A DNA stretch of 64,000 nt. Source: Ectobius pallidus. Taxonomy: Eukaryota > Arthropoda > Insecta > Blattodea > Ectobiidae. A program made the position numbers and the translations under genes. The notes below the pieces were generated by a model. The model did no database searches. It was given only the letters and a program-made list of their open reading frames with translations, and was not told where the DNA came from. Shown here piece by piece: positions 45,013-56,089 of this stretch (positions are counted from its first letter, which is position 1; the number at the start of each line of letters is the position of its first letter). Location: NCBI GenBank assembly GCA_964059195.1, contig CAXKWD010000004.1:120934043-120998042 (forward strand). Reading direction: 5' to 3'.

Positions 45013-47464
45013 ACTCTTTCCTATCTAACCTTAAAACTCAATTTTTGTTGTTACATATCGACTGTAGTAAACAGAGGCTATTGATATCTAGAAAATGTCA
45101 CCAATGCAAAGTTTTTCGGCTAAGTGTTAAAATTTGCCTTCAGTAGAGTTAAGTAAATGAAAGTAAAATTGCGACCCGTAACTCCATAGTCCAACCATAA
45201 CAGATCCATTAACATGTCTGGCTTAGCATGGTTATGTTTCTTCGTTTCTTCCTAACAATAAATAATAGCTTATCAAGAAAATGAACTGAAAATGAAAACG
45301 AAATATCGTGTTCTAAATTGTAAGAAGTCGAAAGTGTATCTTCAATATGTGCCCTACCCAACTCGAAGACTCTATGTGCCTCTAATTTCTTTAATAAATC
45401 TATAACGTAATAGAAAAATTGGCTCAAAGATGGATAGTTTTCTTTCTGTTATTTTTCTTAACCTCCGCTTTCCTCCTCCTTGCAAGCCAAACCTGTCACG
45501 GAGGAATTATTCTATGTGTCTTATATATGATATTATAATAATCAGGTCGGCTTAGACCTAAGGACAATGGAGAAATATGCTGGAGAGCTAACAGCACAAT
45601 GTAGGATACCCTATAAATATGTAGGAAAACGGAAATATTCTAGTAGTTGGAAAGTAAATTACAACCCTCAATTGCCTTCCCAATTCATAAAATTTCTAAA
45701 TATAAAGTTCTTTGTGTCGGATTCATTTGCATATAGGCTATAGAATTCTAAGAGTTGTTGCACCACAGGAAAAGCAACGCCTAAGTTGGAAATCACAGAT
45801 AAAGCTAGTCTAGACATAGGTGCAGTATTGACAGTTATCGCTTTGTTTAGCAAAAAAGAGATAAATTTCCAGATAAGTCATCTGGCTTTGTGGCAGGTAA
45901 AGGTATGTATGTGCCAATTGAACTTTTATCAATATCATTTCTTTGGAAGTGATAATCTATTACTTGGTGCATATTCCTGCAGATGGAGCTTGGTCCGGAA
46001 TTACCCATAAATTCACGAGCAACTAGTGAATAAAAAGGCGGGATTATTAACATTCTACTTACTTACATTCTTCTGTTTTTACTAAATATTCTTTATATTT
46101 CTCTAAAACTTTTAAAATTGCCTGCCACGATTATTTATTTCCGGTGCACATGAATCCCATCCAAATGGATTCTGTTCATTATTATTGTTATTGTTTTTTT
46201 CTTCTTCTTTAAGTGCTTTGTTTTGCATACAATCTAGTGTTATATTGTAGACACACTTATTATTAGGCCTGTAATAGATTAAGAATGCTTTCCCTCCACA
46301 TGGGATTTTACATTATGTCCATGCCCCTTTTTTTTTTATCATAGCCTATGCAACTGAAGCTGATCAAAGAAGCTATAGGGGCAGTTTCAGTATTCGGACC
46401 ATATGATTTTACGTAAAAACAAGTGCAAGTAGGTGAGATTTGAATTACTTTTAAAAGGATAATGTAGCCTATATGTAGGTTCTAGGTAATAATAATTATT
46501 ATAATTTCGCCGTATGCTGAAATATATTTCGTTGGAAGGTCAAAACGCCCCCATACTTGCAGGTTTATTTAGTCCTGTTGTGTAATTAGAGTAATGTCAC
46601 AGCTGTTATAATGCAGAAAGTATTAAAAATAAAGCATGGGTTAATAAAAAAATCAATTGTAATTTTATTAAAATTTCTTAGGAATGAAATCAAATACTTT
46701 AATGCGCCCGTCACTTAAAGCTTATTAACAAATTTAGTCAAAATGGGTAGGCCTATATTGTATTGCTAGTCTGTCCATGTCTGTCAAGCATCCGATAGCT
46801 GGTAGAAAGTTTTAAATTATAAATAAATTTATTACCGCCCTCTGCACTAGCCCAGAAGGAGAGTTTTTAAAGAAAAAACAAATTGTATTTTCAATTCATG
46901 TAGACTTTTGCACCAGAATGTTTATTTTCCCTTAGGTGATGTCTTGTTCAGTCTGAACTCGCAGGAAATTTTCTGAAAATATTTCTATCTTATCTGAAGT
47001 CTCGATCTCCAAACAGTACATAGGCTACATAATGTAGTAATAATGAGTGATTGTATCTGCTAGTGTTTAAAGAAAAGTATTCCTATTCCTAGTAGTGTTT
47101 CAAGAGCATTTTTCATTTCTACCTAATACCCTACTTTTAATTTTACATAGGTTTAATCACTTTAAAAATTGAAATATTGCCTTCCTATTTTAACATTGTA
47201 AAAATCATTGTTCAAAAGTATTCTGGATTTCTAGATAGCTTGAATGCCGTGCTGGGGTGTGGGGTCCAAACCCTGTTATTCTCATGGGTGATTTTCAGGC
47301 CATCACATCTGTTCTTCATTCCTAGCCGCTTTAAGGATGTTATCCAGGTTGGAATTTCGCTTTAAGTTATAGGTCTGACATATCTACCTCATATCTAGCG
47401 AGTTGAACATTGTGCGGTTTAGATTATTAGCAAGAAGCAGAATCATCATTGAGTGATAATGATG
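45013..47464. other. Unassigned stretch
   Basis: No coding region, SINE or paired ends recognised in this 2.4-kb AT-rich part. Overlapping ORFs on both strands at 45668-46053 have no domain. Confidence 0.4.
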
Positions 47465-47472
47465 ATGATGAC

Positions 47473-48217
47473 CAGGGCCCGGATTCTGAATACCTAAAAT
47501 TGTTTGAAAAATGACCTATAAAATGACCCTAAATTTTAAAGAAAATGACTTAATAATTATAAAAAATGACCTAAAGACAGAAATTTTATTTATAAAAAAC
47601 TATTGTACACACAAAGTTATAGACTAATCTGTTCCTAATTGTAAAAACTGTAAATAACTGTAATGTTGTGAATGTCCTTTTCTCGCGGAAATATATACTG
47701 GCACTGAGGCAATGGCGAGTGAAACTTCGGCATTTTCTTTTATGGTCTGCCGGATTATATTATTGTTTATTGAGTAGTTTGCACTCTTAAATCCAAGCAG
47801 GTGGCAGACTCTGGTGCCAAGTGAATCTGATAACAATAGTAATATAATACAAAATTTTGGCGTTTCTTTGATTCTCATTTCCGACTGAGACATGACAACA
47901 CTTAACGCCGAATTTTTTCTTCTTGCATTAAACAAACAACACTCTTCAAAGACAGCACCGTTACCGACGAAAAAAGTTAATACACTCAATGTAAATACAT
48001 GAAAATGACTAAATAAGGAAGCAAATGACAAAATAGTGACTTAAAATTGGAATAGGCTAAATGCCCTAAAAATATAAAATTGCATAAAATGACAAAAAAT
48101 GACCTAATAAAAATGCATTTCTATAATCTAAAGGTCATGATGAGGATTTATCTACAAGTTGGCAATGTCTATGCAGCATCAATAAAAAGATGACATGTCA
48201 TTAGAATCCGGGCCCTG
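47473..48217. mobile_element. hAT MITE, CAGGGCCCGG family copy 2
   Basis: The ends CAGGGCCCGGATTCTGA and, inverted, TTAGAATCCGGGCCCTG are flanked by a perfect 8-bp duplication ATGATGAC (47465-47472, 48218-48225). The 745-bp interior is rich in AAATGACCTAAA-type words, as in copy 1 at 28066 on the opposite strand. The long antisense frame (135 codons, 47624-48031) is unrecognised and could be a decayed piece of the parent element. Confidence 0.92.
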
Positions 48218-48225
48218 ATGATGAC

Positions 48226-49010
48226 AATAATAATAATAAAGTTTATTAGTCTGGTAAAGATGAGGCCATGCTTATTTTCATTTTCCTTCAACTAATCTAA
48301 GTTCTATATGTAGTTGCAAGAGTCCATGATGTTGCAACCTAAGAGGAGAGAGTCTCGTAAGAGATTGTTATAAAATGGTTCTTTCCATATACAGTTGGCT
48401 ACATCAGATCCAATCTGACGAACTGGATCATTCAAGTACTGTAGTAAGGACTACCGCAGTGCTGCTTTTTGCATTGTTCGCAGATAGGCTAAGCCTACCA
48501 GAGCTGCACATGAACTTTCCGCTTAACATTAAATCCAATCTGGAAGTAAATTCACGTTAGAAAGTGAGTTTGGTGACGTACATTAGTTTTATAATTAGTT
48601 TTTTAATGCTTCCGACACTAAACGTTATATTTTTACTTTCTCTACCCGTGCAACACCTTAGCTACTTTAATTAGAGAAAGAAAAGAAGTATTCGACCCTG
48701 AAATTTGATGTTGAGTTTTGGAGTACCCTGAGTATATATGTACCGAAAAAGTATATGTGTGTTTCTTCGTTTAGTGAGCTTTGTCAAGTGCTTAAACGCG
48801 TTTTTGCGCTTACGAATGACATACTGTAGAAATCGTGTATAAAATAAATCGTGCATAAAACTATTGTGTTATAGTTAAGCATTTTACGAGGATATAGGCT
48901 AACACAAAGCATGTCGACGACTTTACGATACCTTGATCTCGATTATTAAACATGAATAGGCCTAAGCTCAATACCGATACTGCTGAAATATTATAAGAAT
49001 ATTTTAGGGG
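48226..49010. other. Unassigned stretch
   Basis: AT-rich; nothing recognised. Confidence 0.4.
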
Positions 49011-49192
49011 AAAAATTCATCTGACACCGGGATTCGAACATGTGACCTTCAGTTGTAGAGCATCGGCAGCGAATGTCAAAAGTCATGGGTTCGAATCCCG
49101 GTGTCAGAGGAATTTTTCTCCTAAAATTATCATGTAGGCTTAATATTCAACAGAAACAATATTATGTGGTGTCATGAATGCTTATCTACATT
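49011..49192 (+). mobile_element. SINE with inverted T-arm duplication, family D copy 1
   Basis: A tRNA-like T arm (CATGGGTTCGAATCCCGGTG) and tail (GTCAGAGGAATTTTTCTCC) at 49085-49122 are mirrored upstream at 49016-49052 (GGGGAAAAATTCATCTGACA, CCGGGATTCGAAC). The result is an inverted repeat around a degenerate tRNA head. The 3' body (ATTCAACAGAAACAATATTA, GAATGCTTATCTACAT) recurs at 50210-50310. Confidence 0.75.
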
Positions 49193-49196
49193 TTAC

Positions 49197-50012
49197 GAGG
49201 GTCATTCAATAATTAAAGAGAAAAAATGGTCTGGGGAAAAGACGGTTGGTAGTACAAGTTTGATACATTTAGGATTTTAAGTTGGCATCACTGGGATGAG
49301 TTCTAATCAGCTGATGGATCAACATTGCTCTGTTTATAATCTCAAAATTAAGTTTAACGATGTCGGGTCTTCTTGAAAATTCCACATTGGTTGGATAACG
49401 TTCTGTAATTCGTTTTTTGATTGCTGAAGGTGAAAAACCAGCCATAGGCGTAGCGAGGGGGGGGTTTTGGGGGTTTGAACCCCCCCCATTGAATAAAAAA
49501 TGGAAAATTGTATAATTTTTTTAAGTCTGCCCATAAATTGCTTAATACAAGTATAAAGCGTGGGAAGCTTAAAACTCGTTATTTTGCGTCTTAGTTTTTA
49601 AAATTTTCCGGGGAAGGACCCCGGAAGCTTAAAACTTGTTATTTTGCATCTTAATTTTTAAAATTTTCCGTGGGAGAACCCCCTGCAGCTTAAAACTCGT
49701 TATTTTGCATCTTAATTTTTAAAATTTTCCGGGGGAGGGCCCCCGGACCCCCCTCTCCTTCCATACTCGCCAGACCCCGCGGATGTTATAACCCCCCCCC
49801 ATATGGTCGGCCTGGCTACGCCTATGAAACCAGCTAATATATACTCTAGAATGACTGAAGTGTGTGTGAAAGTTGTATGAACCGTGGACATTTTTACAAG
49901 TGGGTAGAACAGTTCAAAAGTGCTTGAGAATCAGTGACTGACGAACACCGTTCTGGCCGACCTGTTGAAGTTGCAACTTCCTCACTTGAAGCTCGAATTG
50001 TTGCTGTATAAT
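49197..50012 (+). pseudogene. mariner transposase N-terminal relic, interrupted by a MITE
   Basis: The left end ACGAGGGTCATTCAATAATT is a mariner-type terminus. After a 5'UTR-like part, about 49383-49442 plus 49835-50012 read, with frameshifts, SVIRFLIAEGEKPANIYSRM, then a TDEHRSGRPVEVA-like block and SSLEARIVAV. This is the N-terminal helix-turn-helix region and linker of a mariner transposase. The 384-bp MITE falls exactly in the GEKPANIY codons. The catalytic domain and right end are absent. Confidence 0.8.
49443..49826. mobile_element. hAT-type MITE with CATAGGCGTAGC ends
   Basis: Inverted termini CATAGGCGTAGC and GCTACGCCTATG with a perfect 8-bp duplication AAACCAGC (49435-49442, 49827-49834). 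Inside, G/C runs lie near both ends and three ~63-bp tandem units (AAGCTTAAAACTCGTTATTT..., AAAATTTTCCGGGG) at about 49563-49750. Confidence 0.93.
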
Positions 50013-50154
50013 AAGAGTAGAAATCCGTACACACACAAAAATTCTGTTTAAGTAAATTAGTGTGCCTTACAATACTCTACTCTACATGACATGAATTTAT
50101 TTCATTGAGGTCGGCCAGTAAGGGTAATCATAGGCATCTGGCGACGTGAATCGA

Positions 50155-50310
50155 ACTCCTTCTGGCTCAGTTGGGAGAAGATCTTCACGAAAAGTCGAAG
50201 GTCACGGCTTTGAATTCCGATGTCGGAGGAATTTCTCTTCTAAAATATTTTCGTATAATGTTCAACCGAAGTAATATTCTGTTGTTTCATGAACACTGAT
50301 ACTTATCTAC
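50155..50310 (+). mobile_element. SINE family D copy 2
   Basis: GAAGGTCACGGCTTTGAATT and CCGATGTCGGAGGAATTTCTC correspond to the T arm and tail of copy 1; the body continues with TAATATTCTGTTGTTTCATG and ACACTGATACTTATCTACA. The B box has decayed (GGCTTTGAATTCC). Confidence 0.7.
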
Positions 50311-50688
50311 AATCATTTTTTTATTTCCACCTAGGCATCTCCATGTTGAGGGCATCCTCATTGTTCAAGTTGGTAGGCCTATATTTTAAGTATTAAAATA
50401 TGTGATTATAGCCTTTCAACGGCGTTATTACATCATTAAATCAGTGGCGAAGCGTTAGAATTTCTCTTCTAAAATATTTTCGTATAATGTTCAACCGAAG
50501 TAATATTCTGTTGTTTCATGAACACTGGTACTTATCTACATTTCATTTTTTTATTTCCACCTAGGCATCTCCATGTTGAGGGCATCCTCATTGTTCAAGT
50601 TGGTAGGCCTATATTTTAAGTATTAAAATATGTGATTATAGCCTTTCAACGGCGTTATTACATCATTAAATCAGTGGCGAAGCGTTAG
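50230..50688. repeat. 230-bp tandem duplication
   Basis: 50230-50458 is repeated at 50459-50688 with only a few differences (for example ACTGATACTT versus ACTGGTACTT, and one short indel). The duplicated unit begins inside the SINE tail and runs into its flank, ending GCGTTAG each time. It arose after the SINE inserted and is recent. Confidence 0.95.
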
Positions 50689-52644
50689 ATATAGTCAAGG
50701 GCAAGCCATGTAGAATAATCTTCTGACATTTTTATTATTCCTGTATTATTATCATCAATATTGGGCTATTGTTAATACAGCAGAGTCAGCAAACTCTGCC
50801 TAATTTGAATAGAATAAGCACAAAAAACAGAGTTCTCTAGAATAAGGCCTTAAAAATTAAAACTTTTATTGCGAAAAATCTATTATTGACCTCCAATATA
50901 ACAAACACCGTTAGTATCGGTAAATACCATAAAACATGTTGATACGAAAATAATTACTCTTCCATAAAACAAAAGGTAGCATAGGCCTATATGTGTCAAT
51001 ATACTATAGTAAAATAGTTTAGCTCATTTCTTCCCCAAAAATTGTTTATTTTTTCCGTCATGGTTTCAGAGTAATCCAAACTGCCGGGTTATCGAGTTTA
51101 CTGTATTGTTATTATCATAATCATTATCGCTGTTGCTATTCGTATAGTCATTTTCCTTCACCATAATATTAGCCTACAATTAGGTCTACCATTTCCATTG
51201 CTAGTTTAATCATCATCAACCGTAAAGCTGCAAATTTAAGAGAAAAAGTTTTGTAAATAATGGGACGTATAGAGAGACTTATTCCACTGCCTGATTAACA
51301 ATACCAACCTGTTTGCGAAACTGGTCTAGAACTGTGCTTGAATTCGCTCTTGCAGACGAGCAAGCGTGACACAGGTTAGCTTTTACAAGTCTTTTGTTTC
51401 ACATCATCCTTGCCGAACTGTCCAGTCTTTTAATTTTTTCTTGTAAGCATATCAACCCGGGACTATGTAGGCTCTAACACGCTAGCTTGCTCTGCGTTGC
51501 AGCTAGTCTAATCTGTATTAATATTGAATACCTCAAAACATACAACCTGCTCCAATTCAGAACCTAAATTCAAACACTGTCGCAATGAAATATAATTTAT
51601 ATAGCCTACTTCAGAACTTAAAGCATAGCCTTGGTAAATTTGAATATTTGCCACTAAAAATCACTACAATATTAGTATGAACAATGCTGTCATGTTCAAC
51701 GAAACTTTTAAAACTTACAATAATTTCAATCTTAGAAAACAAATTTCAACATCCAATATACATCGTTTATTAATGCTTAGATATATCGCAAGTCCTCACA
51801 TAGGCGGAATAGAAAAGGAAGTTGAGTTAGTTTTATATAAGTTTTTTACCACTTTATCTTGAGAAATTTTTTCAGATATTTTCTAGAAAACACTTTCAAC
51901 AATTTGCTTTATTTATGACTTGAATCTAGATGTAGCCGTACAAGCAATATTTCATATATTTTTTCGTGGAAATTGTCTAAAGATGTAAGATACAATTTGA
52001 CACTAACAGTGAGCACAAGTTCCTACTTTTCCGGCAACTCAATCTTGCATACATTAAATTAGGAGCTTGTTGAATGCACTGGTGGTCCGCGAAGGTGATG
52101 CAGAAGGTCCGCAGACATAATTAAAAAATATAAAGCAAGTAAAGAAGTAAAAATTGTTCACATAAAATGGACACTAGATGTCAAAGTTTTTAAAATCGTC
52201 GAAAATGCAGGTCCTACTTTTGCAGTTACGAACCACAGTTTGAAACCCCTGATGCACTGACGTCTATGGTTCTCTCTTTCATTCAAAACCCTGAAAAATA
52301 AGACTTTTTCGGAATTTGTTATTAAAGGCGCTCTCTTAACAAGGGTTTTATTGTTGGAGGTGCCCGAGTATCTGATACCGGTAAACCTATGTTATAATTC
52401 CTAATTATATTATCAAATTGGTAATAAATATTAAAGTCTGTTCAAAATATAATTTCACTGTCAATAGTTTACTTCCAATTCAATAACTTTACTGTATTTC
52501 CGTCAAATTAGAAAAACTGTATTTAGATTTATTTCGTTATAACGACCTATAATAAATACCCCAAATATTAAGAATATAGCCTTCTTTTAAAAATGGGATG
52601 TAAAATTAGGGGTCCGTAAATTTTTTTTAGACATTTTAGAGGTC
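50689..52644. other. Unassigned stretch with a possible small hAT MITE
   Basis: At 52082-52246 a hAT-like block ends in GTTTGAAACCCCT next to GATGCACT, while AATGCACT lies at the left (7 of 8). The left terminus does not mirror it well, so this is tentative. Nothing else recognised. Confidence 0.35.
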
Positions 52645-52677
52645 CTCGGGTTGAAAAAGGTTGAGAAACGCTGCGCT
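52645..52677 (-). mobile_element. hAT terminus fragment
   Basis: On the minus strand CAGCGTTTCTCAACCTTTTT followed by CAACCCGAGGACC closely resembles the CAGTGGTTCTCAACCTTT ends of animal hAT elements. The matching other end is not found, so it is a truncated element. Confidence 0.6.
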
Positions 52678-52869
52678 AGGTTACAGCTTTTTGTATGTGA
52701 GAAAAAAGGCAAGAAAATCGGAAGTTCCTTAGTGCCTTTCTTAAATTTTAAACCATATGATATATTAATTTGTGTGACAAAAGTGCTTCCTTTACTATTA
52801 TGATTATTATTATTAGTAATATTATTGTTATTATGTTACTATCTTGCTTCATGAACTGCAGTGTTGCAA

Positions 52870-52900
52870 TATTCTGACTCTTGTTTTTGTTCCAGGTAAG
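52870..52900 (+). promoter_or_regulatory. Candidate recursive splice site (joined acceptor and donor)
   Basis: A pyrimidine-rich tract ending TTTTTGTTCCAG is directly followed by GTAAGT, a perfect 5' splice consensus. This is the shape of ratchet points in long insect introns. It is on the same strand as the candidate exon ending at 40197. Alternatively it is an ordinary acceptor: with the phase of that exon it would open 41 codons to a stop at about 53014. Confidence 0.35.
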
Positions 52901-53437
52901 TGGTGCATGTTGCTAGTTGGAGCTCATGAAGAGAATCCACTTCACTTACGAATGGGGGTCACCTGCAGTTCGTTCACATGTTGCCACTCTTTGTTACATG
53001 TGTTAGCCTGCTAATATGTAAGTACACAGAGCAAGTAAAAAGCGGAACAAGATAAGTGTAATGTGAGCAAATCCCTGTGGCGTCATCCTGGCCCGGAGTT
53101 TCGGGAAGTCAAAACACGACAGAACTATATCCCATTTCAAGAAGACATAGCCTTGGGCAACATATTCGGTTTCGGCACGCATGCACTGCAGAACTACTCC
53201 TCGCAGACAATGGTATCATTGTCAGTCATTTTTATCCAGTGTCTTCTCGCAGTTTTTATAACTGTCGTCGTGGTCGGCGTAGACAACATGGCTTCCTATT
53301 TTCAAGGGTTCAGGAAGATGACATATTTACGTATGTATAAATTCAACAGGCCCATGTCTTCAGATTTTCAGGCTTGTTACAGAACTCTTGCGGAAGAAAT
53401 TCCGGCACACCGGCCACTGATCTACAGCATCCATTAA
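52901..53437 (+). other. Unrecognised GC-richer segment with a 124-codon frame
   Basis: Frame 53063-53437 includes a hydrophobic stretch (VSLSVIFIQCLLAVFITVVVV, a possible membrane segment of about 20 residues) but begins at GTG with no good start, and a second frame overlaps it for 87 codons. No family recognised and no repeat copy found in this window. It may be exonic, TE-derived or neither. Confidence 0.25.
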
Positions 53438-53524
53438 TAGAGCCCCAGAAAAAAAAAAACTTTTACATCAATAACTTGCCTAAAGATAATAACAAAAACT
53501 GATGTGATATTATGGATATTATCT

Positions 53525-54030
53525 TCATGTAAAGTGGTTGTAAAATAAAGATGTCGTTTCACGTTTTGAATCGCATACACGAAGGATACACAACTTTACA
53601 AAAATCACATAACTTTATTTACCCTAAGCATGGGCAATACACATTTTTTCGAAAAAAAAATATTTCAAGCAAAATTGTTTGCTCTTAGTGTAAGCACCTC
53701 ATATACAAAAATTTAACAAAATTGTTAGAGCCGTTTTCGACGAAATTATGAAAAACGAAATTTTCTTCATGTAAAGTGTCATTAAAAACAAGAAAAAGTC
53801 GAGGTACCTTACCCAAATACAAAACTTTTTTATACGATTTTCCGGTCTGGAGCTAAACTGTTCCCAGGCACACATACAAATACGTTTCTGAAAAAAAGTA
53901 TTTTTGGATTCAGGGGTCCTCAATACATGTGCTAATGTTATAAACTCAACTTCGAATTTCGGACATAGACAATACTTCCTCTACCTATAGGCTAGTACCT
54001 ATGGTACGAGCAGAGGAAGTAATAAATTAA
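53525..54030 (+). repeat. Dispersed repeat family, longest copy
   Basis: Blocks TTCATGTAAAGTGGTTGTAA, CGAAGGATACACAACTTTAC, CACATAACTTTATTTACCC, TTTGCTCTTAGTG and ACTTCCTCTACCTATAG recur around 27008-27700, 31656-31800, 36980-37140 and 62590-62660. The class is unknown; no inverted ends are resolved. Confidence 0.6.
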
Positions 54031-55855
54031 ATCGACGAATCAAATCACACAGATGCGCAAATTGAAGTAGAAAGTCATGTGCATTCGCGAGTAGAAGGAA
54101 AAAATTGTGAACGAACACACATTTCCAAAATTTATTTAATCATGAGTAGAGATGATAGAAAACTTGTTATATGCAAGTTTAGGCCTAATATATGTTAGGC
54201 CTAATGTACTTAACTTTTCTGCGTTTTTGCAGGTCACGAAATTTCTGGATCCTTAACCATAAATTATTCTGGTCTTAAGTGCTGTACGAACTCTCTAATG
54301 AGAACCAAAAATCATAACAGTTCATGTAACATGAAGCATTTTAGGTGGAACCCATTCAAGAAAAAAGCACCCCCTAGAAAATTCTCTATTGTATTGTGTT
54401 AAATTACAGTAGGCCTACCGGTAACAACATATCGCACTTGGACTAAAATATTGTCAGGGCAAGGCATACTGCCGAGTTATCACCGTCATATTTAAACAAG
54501 TTTTTATTTAAGTTAGTATTTAGTTATTGAAGTTAGTATTTAGTTAGTTTATAGTTAGTATTTACTTATTTTTTAGGTTATAGACAGTTATTAAAATATT
54601 AGGCGTCTAAGCTTCCTCCATTGGAACTTGTTCGGTTGTAAAATGCATGCAACAGTTATTGCCTAAACATTCAAATAAAATAATTTGCTATTCGTATTAA
54701 CGCAATGTATGATAATTTAGGCGAGTTATGCTTTTCTTGAAGCACATGTGACAAAAAGTTAGTCACGCGATACTATCATTAAACTGATGTTACGAAATGT
54801 AGGAAGACTTTCCAGACCTTGGAGGGACATATTACATATTGGCTCTCACTGCCTCCCATGATATTTAGAGAGAGTTCAGTTATATGCACCTTCCTCTTCT
54901 GTTAAGTACAAATGGTCTTTTGGTACAAGTATGCCAACTGCAGACAAGTTAATGATCAGTTGGCGCGGTTTTGGGGCAAATCTTACGAACTGCAGCCTAT
55001 ACGAAGGTTTTTTGTGCACTTCCATAACATAAAATTGATGGTTAGTTGTTTAGATTCCCAACCCCAAACCAGCCACCCAGGCATTCCCATTTTAGGACCA
55101 TAAAGCATTGACAATATATACCTTAGGTTTCGGTTCGATTAATGGCCTGCCTTCATGCAGGTCTGAGTTTTGGACTAGGAAACATACCAGTGACTCTAGG
55201 CTGTGGGTATGAGGGGAAAATCGCCCTTCCACAGTAGAAGGCCTATATATAAGTTAGCAATTTCAATGGAATTGAAGGATGATGGCGAACGACGTAAAAG
55301 AGAAAGGTGAGGTGGAGAAAGATAGCGGAGCCGAAAATTCCAACGTAGCTTTTGCCTTGGCTTCTGGAGAGAAAACGCACACACACGGAATCCTGTTGCC
55401 AGGTCATGGGATTTTTGAATTCGTGATCTCCGAATGTGGTCTCAGATGATACTACCTCAGCCAACTCGCTTGCAAGAAGAAGAGAAAGGATGTAACCACA
55501 CAAATGAAGTGAAGTAAGCGCTTCACCGGTCACTAGTTTCCCGAGCCTAAAATCTTATTCACCCTCTAATAGAGACGATTTCTGAGAGTGGTATACTTTA
55601 CCGCAAACATGAAGTCAGTCCATTGTCAAGGGTAATCAGGAAACCACACGCAGACCACTTCCGTTTTGCGCACGCGCTCTAATGAACACAGATTCCCATG
55701 ACAACCACGCTATAGAACACATGCAAGGAAAACTGAATGGAACAAAAAAATAACCAGGAACCTCACAAATGAGTATAAGAAGGAAGAATAATTCTTTCAC
55801 ACTGGCCGTGTGTAGGCTAAGGTGGAAAAGTAGAATCAGGCTGAAAAATTCAATG
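54031..55855. other. Unassigned stretch
   Basis: A TTAGTATTTAGTTA-type short repeat lies at 54505-54575. A GC-richer patch at 55250-55530 has opposing frames without recognisable domains. Confidence 0.4.
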
Positions 55856-55861
55856 TCATAG

Positions 55862-55996
55862 CCGGGATTTGAACCAGGATCTTCAATTGGACAATTTAAT
55901 ATTGTACCGGCATGTTGCCATATTAGCTTAATGGTAAAGCAGCGGCACGGAGAGCCGAAGGTCCTGGTTCAAATCCCAGCTATGGCATTGAATTGT
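55862..55996 (+). tRNA. tRNA-like pseudogene or SINE head inside an inverted repeat
   Basis: 55917-55987 can fold as a tRNA: acceptor GCCATA/TATGGC (6 of 7), D arm GCTT-AATGGTA-AAGC, anticodon stem CGGC/GCCG with loop ACGGAGA, and T arm around GGTTCAAATCC. A box TAGCTTAATGG and B box are both good. The residue 5' of the anticodon is C where U33 is required, and the T stem has lost one G, so it is not functional. The T arm and tail are mirrored upstream at 55862-55896 (CATAGCCGGGATTTGAACC). Confidence 0.65.
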
Positions 55997-56089
55997 TCAG
56001 TCTGACTCTACCTTTTCGAGTATAAGAAGCTTTGAACTTGGAAACAGTATCTCCATCATCGTTCAGTATCACCCTAGATATACAATAGG

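Noticed and set aside
55917..55987. Functional tRNA gene
   Set aside because: C at the U33 position, a deleted base in the T stem and enclosure in an inverted repeat point to a pseudogene or SINE head.
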